Assembly: GCF_022698165.1 (NCBI RefSeq)
Contig: NZ_JALDAY010000019.1
Coordinates: 124,001-188,000, forward strand
Direction of reading: 5' to 3'
Source of the DNA: Streptomyces cylindrosporus
GTDB lineage: Bacteria; Actinomycetota; Actinomycetes; Streptomycetales; Streptomycetaceae
DNA: 64,000 nucleotides
The notes beneath the pieces were generated by a model. It ran no database searches, was not told the origin of the DNA, and saw only the letters and a program-made list of their open reading frames with translations. This document shows, in pieces, positions 34,059 through 40,618 of the stretch. Position numbers and translations under genes: made by a program. The first letter of the stretch is position 1; each line of letters opens with the position of its first letter.

Positions 34059-35072
34059 ATGTCCACCGCCTCCGCCACTCCCCCGCGGACGCACACCCGC
34101 CGCATTCTCGCGGTCCTGGTCCTCGTCCCCCTGCTCGCCGCCGTGGCCCTGTGGGCCTTCGCCTGGCCGGCGGCCCGCACCGCTCCCCGCGACCTGCCGC
34201 TCGGCGTGGCCGGCCCCACCGCCGCCACGGCCCAGGTCGAGAAGCAACTGGCGCGGCACGAGGGCGCGTTCGAGATCCACCGCTACGCCGACGAGGCCGC
34301 CGCCCGGAACGCCGTCGAGGACCGGACCGTATACGGCGCCGTCGTGGTCACCGCCCAGGGTCCCGAGCTGCTGACCGCGTCGGCGGCGAGCCCGGTCGTC
34401 GCCCAGCTGCTCCAGCAGGCGGTGGCGCAGCAGGCCGCCTCGACCGGCACCCAGGTAAGGACGGTGGACGTCGTCGCCGCTCCCGCCGAGGACCCCCGGG
34501 GCGCCGCCCTGACCGCGAGCGTGCTGCCCCTCGCGCTGGCCGGCATCATCGCGGGCAGCGTGGTCACGCTCATCGGCCTGCGCGGGATCCGGGCCGCACT
34601 CGCCCTGGTCGGCGCCGCCGCTCTGGTGGGTCTCGTCGCCGTCACGATCGCCCACAGCTGGCTCGGGGTGCTGACCGGCGACTGGTGGGCGGAGGCCGGG
34701 ACGCTCGGGCTGTCGACGCTGGCGGTCGGCGCGGCCGTGGCGGGGCTCGCCGCGCTGATCGGCCCGCCGGGCATCGCGGTCGTGGCGTTCGTGGTGATGT
34801 TCCTGGGCAACCCGTTCTCGGGCGCGTCCTCGGCGCCGAGCATGCTCCCGGAGCCGGTCGGCACGATCGGCCAGTGGCTGCCGCCGGGGGCGGGGACGAC
34901 GCTGCTGCGCTCGGTGTCGTTCTTCGACGGCGCGGCGGCGACCGGCCCGGCCCTCACCCTGGCCTGGTGGGCCGCGCTGGGCCTGGGCGCCGTACTCCTG
35001 GGCAGTGCGCTCAAGGCCCGCGCGAGGGCCGCGGACCCGGCCGCCGAGCGGGAGCTCGCCCCCGTCGGCTGA
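34059..35072 (+). CDS. ABC-2/YhgE-like integral membrane protein, probable export function
   Basis: A 337-residue membrane protein. One helix near the N-terminus (ILAVLVLVPLLAAVALWAFAW, about 14-34) is followed by an extracytoplasmic domain of ~130 residues, then five or six helices from about 170 to 330 (for example LPLALAGIIAGSVVTLIGL and GIAVVAFVVMFLGNPF). This layout, one helix, a loop, then a bundle, is that of the YhgE/Pip and ABC-2 permease relatives. With a divergent TetR gene it resembles a drug-inducible efflux or membrane-stress pair. No ATPase gene is adjacent. The exact substrate is unknown. Confidence 0.7.
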   Translation: MSTASATPPRTHTRRILAVLVLVPLLAAVALWAFAWPAARTAPRDLPLGVAGPTAATAQVEKQLARHEGAFEIHRYADEAAARNAVEDRTVYGAVVVTAQGPELLTASAASPVVAQLLQQAVAQQAASTGTQVRTVDVVAAPAEDPRGAALTASVLPLALAGIIAGSVVTLIGLRGIRAALALVGAAALVGLVAVTIAHSWLGVLTGDWWAEAGTLGLSTLAVGAAVAGLAALIGPPGIAVVAFVVMFLGNPFSGASSAPSMLPEPVGTIGQWLPPGAGTTLLRSVSFFDGAAATGPALTLAWWAALGLGAVLLGSALKARARAADPAAERELAPVG

Positions 35073-35094
35073 CGGCGCCGCACTCCACGGAACC

Positions 35095-35134
35095 GACCGT
35101 GCACCCCCGCTGTAGCGGACGGGGGTGCGCGGTC
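35095..35134. terminator. terminator between membrane protein gene and antitoxin gene
   Basis: Arms 35095-35109 and 35120-35134 form a 15-bp stem with one T-G mismatch and a 10-nt loop, followed by TTCT. It lies between convergent genes and may act in both directions. Confidence 0.8.
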
Positions 35135-35160
35135 TTCTCGCGCCCGGGAAGGCGTTCCTC

Positions 35161-35439
35161 TTACGAGGGGGTCGGACCCCGGTGCTCCGCCGCGATGCCG
35201 AACCGCTGCCGTTCGCGGGGAGCGGACGCGACCTCGCGCACGGTCGAGACCGCGCTGATCACCTGGTCCTCGACGGGCTGGTCGAGCGCGTCGAGTCGTT
35301 CCAGGTCAGCGGCGGAGACGAGGGCGACGAGGGGCTTGCCGTGGCGGGTCACGACGACGCGCTCCCCGCCGTACACCACCCGGTTGATCAGGTCGGCGAG
35401 TTCAGCCCTGGCTTGCGTCACCGGAATCTCGTAGGCCAT
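35161..35439 (-). CDS. Phd/YefM-family antitoxin, without an adjacent toxin
   Basis: A 92-residue protein with the YefM/Phd N-terminal DNA-binding fold: YEIPVTQARAELADLINRV, then GERVVVTRHGKPLVALVSAADLERL. The ~35-residue C-terminus, normally the toxin-wrapping part, is polar and probably disordered. No RelE/YoeB or Doc gene sits beside it: downstream is a terminator and a convergent gene, and upstream is the divergent clpP. It may be a solitary regulator. TGTACA-type sites in the divergent region fit YefM self-repression. Confidence 0.85.
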   Translation of the reverse strand: MAYEIPVTQARAELADLINRVVYGGERVVVTRHGKPLVALVSAADLERLDALDQPVEDQVISAVSTVREVASAPRERQRFGIAAEHRGPTPS

Positions 35440-35458
35440 ACCCCCATCATAACGTCAC

Positions 35459-35472
35459 GTACATCCTGTACA
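35459..35472. promoter_or_regulatory. TGTACA-type operator between yefM-like gene and clpP
   Basis: GTACA-TCC-TGTAC at 35459-35471 is a perfect palindrome, and TGTACA at 35467-35472 overlaps its right arm; a further TACA occurs at 35478-35481. YefM antitoxins bind palindromes with a TGTACA core. The site is 20 bp from the antitoxin start and 31 bp from clpP, so it could control both. Confidence 0.6.
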
Positions 35473-35502
35473 TTTTTTACAGACGCCGAAGGAGGGGTAC
35501 CG

Positions 35503-36138
35503 ATGACCCGACCGTCCGCCCGCTACGTGCTGCCCGAGTTCACCGAACGCACGAGCTTCGGGAACAAGACGATGGATCCGTACTCGAAGCTGCTGGAGGA
35601 GCGGATCGTCTTCCTCGGCACGCCGATCGACGACACGTCGGCGAACGACGTGATGGCGCAGTTCATGCACCTCGAGTACCAGGACCCGGACCGGGACATC
35701 TCGCTGTACATCAACTCCCCCGGCGGCTCGTTCACCGCCATGTCGGCGATCTACGACACGATGCAGTTCGTCAACTGCGACGTGGAGACGATCTGCCTGG
35801 GGCAGGCGGGTTCGTCGGCCGCGGTGCTGCTGGCCGCCGGCACCCCGGGCAAGCGACTCGCGCTGCCCGGCGTGCGGGTGGTGATCCATCAGCCCGCACT
35901 GGCCGACCCGGTGCAGGGGCAGGCCAGCGATCTCGCCATCCAGGCCGACGAGTTGCTCCGGCTGCGGGGCCGGCTGGAGGACATGCTGGTACGGCACACC
36001 GGGCGCAGCCATGAGCAGGTGAGCGCCGACATCGAGCGCGACCACATCCTGGACGCGCAGGGAGCGGTGGACTACGGACTGGTCGACCGGATCATCCCGA
36101 ACCGCAAGTCCACCCTCGCGCCGCCCACCGGGCGGTGA
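35503..36138 (+). CDS. clpP: ATP-dependent Clp protease proteolytic subunit (ClpP paralog)
   Basis: A 211-residue serine protease subunit that forms a barrel and degrades proteins fed by a Clp ATPase. The triad is Ser104 in GQAGSSAA, His129 in VIHQP and Asp180 in ERDHILDAQGAVDYGLVD. The active-site segment is less canonical than the main ClpP (usually GQAASMGA). GGAGGGG precedes ATG 35503. It stands alone, not in a clpP-clpP-clpX operon, so it is an accessory paralog. It is divergent from a YefM-type antitoxin, notable because antitoxins are typical protease substrates. A small gene follows 7 bp downstream. Confidence 0.93.
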   Translation: MTRPSARYVLPEFTERTSFGNKTMDPYSKLLEERIVFLGTPIDDTSANDVMAQFMHLEYQDPDRDISLYINSPGGSFTAMSAIYDTMQFVNCDVETICLGQAGSSAAVLLAAGTPGKRLALPGVRVVIHQPALADPVQGQASDLAIQADELLRLRGRLEDMLVRHTGRSHEQVSADIERDHILDAQGAVDYGLVDRIIPNRKSTLAPPTGR

Positions 36139-36145
36139 GCGGCCG

Positions 36146-36454
36146 GTGCTCCCACCCGAACTGCCGCCGCTGCCCGCTCTCACGCGCGCCGAGGGCGAGT
36201 TGATCGACCGTTACCTCGACGTGGTCGACCTGCTCGGCCGCATCAACCCCGCGCACCCCGGCGACACCTATCGCGGACTGCGCGCCGCCCAGGCGCTGGT
36301 GGCCAGGGCGGCCGAGCTGCGGGACGCGCTGGCACTGATGCACCAGCGCGGCGAGACCGAGTTGCACGCGACCACGCTGAGGCAGGCGCTGAGAGTCCTG
36401 GACGGGGAGCGGCGCACGGCCCGGGTCACCGTGCCGCCGCACTCCGACAGTTGA
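36146..36454 (+). CDS. conserved hypothetical protein co-transcribed with clpP
   Basis: A 102-residue soluble protein with GTG 36146 placed 7 bp after the clpP stop. Most of it is predicted helical: LTRAEGELIDRYLDVVDLLGRI, then TYRGLRAAQALVARAAELRDALALM and a C-terminal LRQALRVLDGERR. No family is recognised. The spacing suggests it works or is expressed with ClpP, perhaps as a small binding partner, but this is only inferred from position. Confidence 0.7.
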   Translation: MLPPELPPLPALTRAEGELIDRYLDVVDLLGRINPAHPGDTYRGLRAAQALVARAAELRDALALMHQRGETELHATTLRQALRVLDGERRTARVTVPPHSDS

Positions 36455-36467
36455 CGCGGACGCGGTG

Positions 36468-36506
36468 GGTCCGGACGGTCCGTCACCGAGTCGGAGCGTC
36501 CGGACC
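36468..36506 (+). terminator. terminator-like inverted repeat after the clpP operon
   Basis: Perfect 10-bp arms GGTCCGGACG at 36468-36477 and its complement at 36497-36506 enclose a 19-nt loop, 14 bp after the hypothetical gene stop. No T-tract follows, so termination is likely but not certain. Confidence 0.6.
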
Positions 36507-36594
36507 GGAGTCGAAACGGACCAAACGACGTACCCCCGTTCGGCGTAGTCGCGGCTCCTTTTTCGCGACCGTCAAGCTTGCGCAACGCGTGTAG

Positions 36595-36626
36595 CCAGCG
36601 GGCGGAATGGGACATTCCATCGCTGG
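36595..36626. promoter_or_regulatory. compound inverted repeat upstream of the riboswitch leader
   Basis: GGAATG-GGA-CATTCC at 36604-36618 is a perfect palindrome, and it is flanked by CCAGCG (36595-36600) and CGCTGG (36621-36626), extending the symmetry. It could form a hairpin or be an operator for the NlpC/P60 gene. A simpler GTCGCG/CGCGAC repeat lies at 36548-36569. The region 36455-36800 has no gene. Confidence 0.45.
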
Positions 36627-36800
36627 TCCGGGGCTCCTTCACCCCCTCGACGCCCCTTCGAACACGGGGGTGTCCACCCGAACGGGTGAGTGGTGAGTAA
36701 CAACACAAATCCCCGATTCCATTGGGATTTTCGGACATCCGTGAGTCAAGATCCCTGTCTGACGACAAGCCCCCGCCGAAGCGGCGGGGCGGTCCGGGCG

Positions 36801-36998
36801 GACGCCGAGTCCTGCCGCCGCCCGGATGACCGAGTCGACAGGAGTGGATCGGCAGGAGTGGAGGACCCAGGCAGTACGGGTCGCCGGGACGGTCACGCCA
36901 TGACCGGGCCGAGCAGCCCTTGGGGTGAAGCCGCGTCAGCGGCCGGGCAACTTCGCCAGCCCGAATCCGACAGGTCATCCTTCACAGGCGGCTGACGA
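36801..36998 (+). ncRNA. ydaO/yuaA-type riboswitch (cyclic di-AMP)
   Basis: The leader of the NlpC/P60 gene carries conserved ydaO-class blocks in order: GGACCCA near 36866, GGGGTGA near 36926, CCCGAATCCGACAGGTCATC near 36959-36979, and the closing AGGCGGC at 36986-36992, which can pair with GCCGCC at 36814-36819. The ends given are approximate. In Streptomyces this class controls cell-wall hydrolase genes such as rpfA and is an off-switch for c-di-AMP. It ends ~10 nt before ATG 37009, so control by termination or by hiding the ribosome site is possible. Confidence 0.85.
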
Positions 36999-37008
36999 AG
37001 GGTTGCGC

Positions 37009-37482
37009 ATGACTGCGCTCAATCGTGTCCCGTCGCTCATGGTCCGGGCCGGTACGGCCTCGGTGTTCACCATCGCCGCAGTGGGCGGCTCCGTCGTGGT
37101 CCCGGGTGTCGCCTCCGACGCCGCGGCAGCCACGCCGGCGACGAAGGCACTTCAGGTCGCGGCCTCCAAGAAGGGATCGCCCTACAAGTGGGGCGCCTCG
37201 GGGCCCAGGCGATTCGACTGCTCCGGGCTCACGCTGTACTCGTTCAAGAAGGCGGGCAAGAAGCTGCCCCGTACGGCGGCCCAGCAGTACAACAAGACGC
37301 ACCACATCTCCGCGAAGAGCCGCAAGGCCGGAGACCTCGTGTTCTTCCACTCGGGGTCGAACGTCTACCACGTCGGCATCTACGCCGGGAAGGGGAAGAT
37401 CTGGCACGCCCCCAAGACCGGGGACGTGGTCAGGCTCCAGAAGATCTGGACGAAGAGCGTCTGGTACGGACGGGTCAGCTGA
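37009..37482 (+). CDS. secreted NlpC/P60-family peptidoglycan hydrolase
   Basis: A 157-residue exported endopeptidase that likely cuts the stem peptide of peptidoglycan. A signal peptide covers about residues 1-41 (SLMVRAGTASVFTIAAVGGSV, cleavage near the ADAAAA region). The NlpC/P60 catalytic residues are Cys71 in FDCSGL, His121 in YHVGIYAG and His133 in WHAP. No extra wall-binding domain is present, so it is a minimal enzyme. The long leader with a c-di-AMP riboswitch ties its synthesis to cell-wall or osmotic status. Confidence 0.93.
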   Translation: MTALNRVPSLMVRAGTASVFTIAAVGGSVVVPGVASDAAAATPATKALQVAASKKGSPYKWGASGPRRFDCSGLTLYSFKKAGKKLPRTAAQQYNKTHHISAKSRKAGDLVFFHSGSNVYHVGIYAGKGKIWHAPKTGDVVRLQKIWTKSVWYGRVS

Positions 37483-37486
37483 CTCT

Positions 37487-37530
37487 CCCGCGGGGACGGC
37501 GGCCACCTGACAGGCCGTCGTCCCCGCGGG
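37487..37530. terminator. bidirectional terminator after the NlpC/P60 gene
   Basis: Arms CCCGCGGGGAC at 37487-37497 and its exact complement at 37520-37530 form an 11-bp stem; GACGGC/GCCGTC offers an alternative inner pairing. It separates two convergent genes. Confidence 0.75.
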
Positions 37531-37533
37531 CCC

Positions 37534-37992
37534 TCACGGCTCCTGCTGTCCGGCTGCCGACAGCGGCTGGGCCGGTACGGTCCACGGCAGCTCGATGGAG
37601 ACCGTCTTGCCGCCCTCCCTGGTGGGCCGCACCCGGAGTCTGCCGCCGCACTCGGCGGCCAGCCAACGGATGATCACCATGCCACGGCCGTTGTCCTGCT
37701 GGACGGCGGCCGGCAGTCGTTTCGGGAAGCGCGGATGGCTGTCGGTGACGCCGATGTGCAGGTGTTCGTCACGGTCCAGGGCGATGTCCACCGTGAAGGT
37801 GGGTGACTGCCCGAAGGTGTGCTGTACGGCGTTGGTGGCGAGTTCGGAGACGATCAGGCGGATGGTCTCGGCCGCCTCGGTGTCGGCCGGCAGCCCCCAT
37901 TCCGCCAGGGTGCTGACGACATATCCGCGGGCCGCGGAGACCGAGGCGGGCTCGCTCGGCAGAGTGACGGATGCTTCCAGATGATCTGCCAT
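37534..37992 (-). CDS. RsbW-like ATP-binding protein (HATPase_c)
   Basis: A 152-residue single-domain GHKL ATPase. The N box is RLIVSELATNAVQHTFGQ, the G1-like segment is IGVTDSHPRFPKR, and NGRGMVIIRWLAAECG is the glycine-rich lid region. ATG 37992 has an AAAGGGA site. Proteins of this size divergent from an XRE/DUF397 gene pair are very common in Streptomyces and are thought to form regulatory modules affecting development and antibiotic production. An enzyme substrate or sigma-factor partner is not visible. Confidence 0.87.
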   Translation of the reverse strand: MADHLEASVTLPSEPASVSAARGYVVSTLAEWGLPADTEAAETIRLIVSELATNAVQHTFGQSPTFTVDIALDRDEHLHIGVTDSHPRFPKRLPAAVQQDNGRGMVIIRWLAAECGGRLRVRPTREGGKTVSIELPWTVPAQPLSAAGQQEP

Positions 37993-38117
37993 GGCGCAGT
38001 CGTCCCTTTCCCGCGGGACCGGGGTCCGACACAGAGCGGATGGTTCGAGTACGGTCCCGGACTGGTGCTTCTCCGCCAGACTGCCATTACCGCGCCGGTC
38101 ACGGTGGCGATCCACCA

Positions 38118-38133
38118 AGATATGCATATATCT
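38118..38133. promoter_or_regulatory. AT-rich inverted repeat in the divergent promoter region
   Basis: AGATAT-GCAT-ATATCT at 38118-38133 has perfect 6-bp arms and is 14/16 A+T-rich apart from its few G/C, a striking island in this GC-rich DNA. It lies 72 bp before the XRE gene and 126 bp from the ATPase gene. It is a good candidate operator for the XRE protein, controlling both directions. Confidence 0.55.
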
Positions 38134-38204
38134 GTCGCTCGAAGCGGTGAACTCTGCGACGCGAGACCGTATTTGGGCGGCCCGGAAGGAGTAAGGAGTA
38201 GCGC

Positions 38205-39065
38205 ATGCAGAACGGTCCCGCGGTGCGCCGTCGGAAGCTGGGCGCCGAACTGCGTGCGCTGCGCGCGGTTGCGGGTCTCACCAGTGGTGAGGCGGCCCGG
38301 ATGGTGGGCTGGCACCAGTCGAAGGTGAGCCGGATCGAGACCGGCGCCAGCGGCGTGAAACCGGCCGATGTGCGGTTACTCCTGGACGCCTACGGCGTCA
38401 CCGACTCCCAACTGCGGGAGTTGCTCATGGTGTTGGCGGGCTCGGACGAGGGCGGTGGACGGCACCACTGGTGGCACGCGTACCGCGGGATCCTCCCGCC
38501 GACCTACCGCGACTTCATCAGCCTGGAGTCCCAGGCGAGCGCAATGCGCACGCTGGAGACGTCCGTGGTGCCCGGACTGCTCCAGACGCCGGAGTACGCG
38601 CGTGCGGTGACCCGGGCGGCGGTCGACGGGCTGGACGACGAACGGCTGGACGCCCTGGTCGAGGTGCGGCTGGCCCGGCAGGACGTACTGCGGGCGGATC
38701 CGCCGTTGGAACTGGCAGCGGTCCTGGACGAGGCGGTGCTGCACCGGGAGATCGGCGGTCCGGACGTGATGGCCCGCCAGCTGGAGCGGCTCATGGAGGC
38801 CGCCCGGCTGCCCCAAGTGCGGCTCCAGGTACTGCCGTTCACTGCCGGGGCACATGTCGGTGTCACGGGCCCTTTCGTAATCTTCTCATTTTCGCGCACT
38901 TCTGATCTGGACGTGGTTGTTCTCGACCACTTGACGAGTAGCCTCTACCTCGAACGGAAAGAAGACCTCCAGGCCTATACGGAGGCCTTCAACGCCCTTC
39001 AGGTCCACGCCCTTTCGCCCGAGGAATCGCTGGATTACATCGCCGGGAAAGTCGACGGCGCGTAA
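38205..39065 (+). CDS. XRE-family helix-turn-helix regulator with DUF5753 domain
   Basis: A 286-residue regulator. The helix-turn-helix is at about residues 12-70 (LGAELRALRAVAGLTSGEAARMVGWHQSKVSRIETG), and the C-terminal DUF5753 domain begins near 95 (YRDFISLESQASAMRTLETSVVPGLLQTPEYARAV). AAGGAGTAAGGAG precedes ATG 38205. Codon 58 at 38376-38378 is TTA, the very rare leucine codon read only by bldA tRNA, so its translation should be developmentally timed. The next gene encodes its usual DUF397 partner 9 bp downstream. Confidence 0.92.
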   Translation: MQNGPAVRRRKLGAELRALRAVAGLTSGEAARMVGWHQSKVSRIETGASGVKPADVRLLLDAYGVTDSQLRELLMVLAGSDEGGGRHHWWHAYRGILPPTYRDFISLESQASAMRTLETSVVPGLLQTPEYARAVTRAAVDGLDDERLDALVEVRLARQDVLRADPPLELAAVLDEAVLHREIGGPDVMARQLERLMEAARLPQVRLQVLPFTAGAHVGVTGPFVIFSFSRTSDLDVVVLDHLTSSLYLERKEDLQAYTEAFNALQVHALSPEESLDYIAGKVDGA

Positions 39066-39074
39066 GGAGGCACC

Positions 39075-39302
39075 ATGTCTGCACTGCCTCGGAACGTACC
39101 TTCCAGTACCGAACCGACCGACGTGCGGTGGCTGCGCAGCAGCTACAGCACCGGAGCGAACAACTGCGTCGAGACGGCACTGCCGCACTCCGGCCCCTGG
39201 GCCGGGCTGCTCGCGGTGCGCGACTCCAAAGACCCGGCCGGACCCGCGCTGCTCTTCTCCCCCGAGAGCTGGGCGGGTTTCACGGCCGCGTTCAAGTCCT
39301 GA
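39075..39302 (+). CDS. DUF397 small protein, partner of the XRE regulator
   Basis: A 75-residue protein with the DUF397 pattern VRWLRSSYSTGANNCVETALPHSGPWAGLLAVRDSKDPAGPALLFSPESWAGFTAAFKS. TAAGGAGG precedes ATG 39075, 9 bp after the XRE gene. DUF397 proteins are thought to bind or modulate their XRE partner. Together with the ATPase on the other strand this makes the usual Streptomyces regulatory triad (wbl-era abaA-like/BldB relatives). Confidence 0.88.
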   Translation: MSALPRNVPSSTEPTDVRWLRSSYSTGANNCVETALPHSGPWAGLLAVRDSKDPAGPALLFSPESWAGFTAAFKS

Positions 39303-39343
39303 TCAGTTCCGCATCGCGCGACACACGGCCGTGTCACGCCGAC

Positions 39344-40471
39344 TCATGGTCGCGTTTCGCCGATCACCCGTACAGCGCGTTCGATCTGCGCCCCGGAGAG
39401 GTCCGCGCGGGCGGTGAGCCTCAGCCGTGAGATGCCGTCGGGCACGGAAGGAGGACGGAAACAGCCCACGGCGAGGCCTGCCGTACGGCAGTCGGCCGCC
39501 CACCGCACGGCCCCCTCCGGGGACGGCGCACGAACCGAGACCACCGCGGCGTCCGGGCGTACCGCCTCATGGCCCGCGGCGGTCAGGCGTGCGTGCAGTT
39601 CCGCCGCCACGGCACGCGCGCGTGCCGCACGCTCCGGCTCGCCGCGCAGCAGCCTGAGCGCCGCCAGGGCCGCGCCCGCCGCCGCGGGGGCGAGGCCCGT
39701 GTCGAAGATGAACGTCCGGGCCGCGTTGACCAGATGGTCGACGACCCGGGCCGGGCCGAGGACCACGCCGCCCTGGCTGCCGAGCGACTTCGACAGGGTG
39801 GCCGTCACGACCACGTCCTCGGCGCCCGCGAGCCCCGCCGCAAACGGCGCTCCCCTACCGCCGTCGCCCAGCACGCCGAGCCCGTGCGCATCGTCGACGA
39901 CCAGCCCCGCCCCGCGCTCCCGGCAGGCCTCGGCGTACGCGGCCAGCGGGGCGGCGTCGCCGTCCACCGAGAAGACCGTGTCGGAGACGAGCACCGCCGG
40001 GCCCTCGTGCGTGCGCAGCGCCTTGCGCACGGCCTCCGGGTCGGAGTGCGGCACGACCTGGGTGGTGCCGCGGGCCAGCCGGCAGCCGTCGATCAGCGAG
40101 GCGTGGTTGCCCGCGTCGGAGACGATCAGCGAGCCGTGCGGGGCCAGCGTGGTGACCGCGGCGAGGTTCGCCGCGTAGCCGGAGGAGAAGACCAGCGCCG
40201 CCTCGAAGCCGCAGAAGCCGGCCAGCTCCCGCTCCAGCTCGGTGTGCAGCTCCGTCGTGCCGGTGACGAGCCGGGAGCCGGTGGAGCCGCCGCCCCAGGT
40301 CCGGGCGGCCTCGGCGGCACCCTCGGCGATCGCCGGGTGGTGGGCCAGGCCCAGGTAGTCGTTGCTCGCGAGGTCGAGCAGCGGGGACTCGGCCGGGCGC
40401 GGCCGAAGGGTCCGTACGAGCCCGGCGCGGCGGCGCAGCCGCGCCTGTTCGTCGATCCAGCCGAACGCCAT
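39344..40471 (-). CDS. bioF: 8-amino-7-oxononanoate synthase
   Basis: A 375-residue PLP enzyme joining pimeloyl thioester and alanine in biotin synthesis. Landmarks are the LDLASNDYLGLAHHP start, ELERELAGFCGFEAALVFSSGYAANLA, VVDDAHGLGVLGDGGRG with the PLP Asp and His, and TATLSKSLGSQGG with the PLP-binding Lys. It is transcribed divergently from bioBAD, with a 147-bp gap that carries the shared control region. No clear BioQ or BirA site was recognised there. Confidence 0.93.
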   Translation of the reverse strand: MAFGWIDEQARLRRRAGLVRTLRPRPAESPLLDLASNDYLGLAHHPAIAEGAAEAARTWGGGSTGSRLVTGTTELHTELERELAGFCGFEAALVFSSGYAANLAAVTTLAPHGSLIVSDAGNHASLIDGCRLARGTTQVVPHSDPEAVRKALRTHEGPAVLVSDTVFSVDGDAAPLAAYAEACRERGAGLVVDDAHGLGVLGDGGRGAPFAAGLAGAEDVVVTATLSKSLGSQGGVVLGPARVVDHLVNAARTFIFDTGLAPAAAGAALAALRLLRGEPERAARARAVAAELHARLTAAGHEAVRPDAAVVSVRAPSPEGAVRWAADCRTAGLAVGCFRPPSVPDGISRLRLTARADLSGAQIERAVRVIGETRP

Positions 40472-40618
40472 GGCTCCTCCGGGGCTTTTGTAGGCAGTGG
40501 ACAGACATTAGCCGGACGGCCGGCACCCCAGGATGTGGCAATACACACACGACGAAGTGCACGTCTTGTTCATTCTCTCCTTGGCCCGGGGCGGGTCCGT
40601 AGGACAGGATCGGCTCTC

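Noticed and set aside
40472..40618. BioQ- or BirA-type operator in the bioF-bioB divergent region
   Set aside because: Only a half-site-like GTTCA was seen; no complete palindrome matching either regulator.
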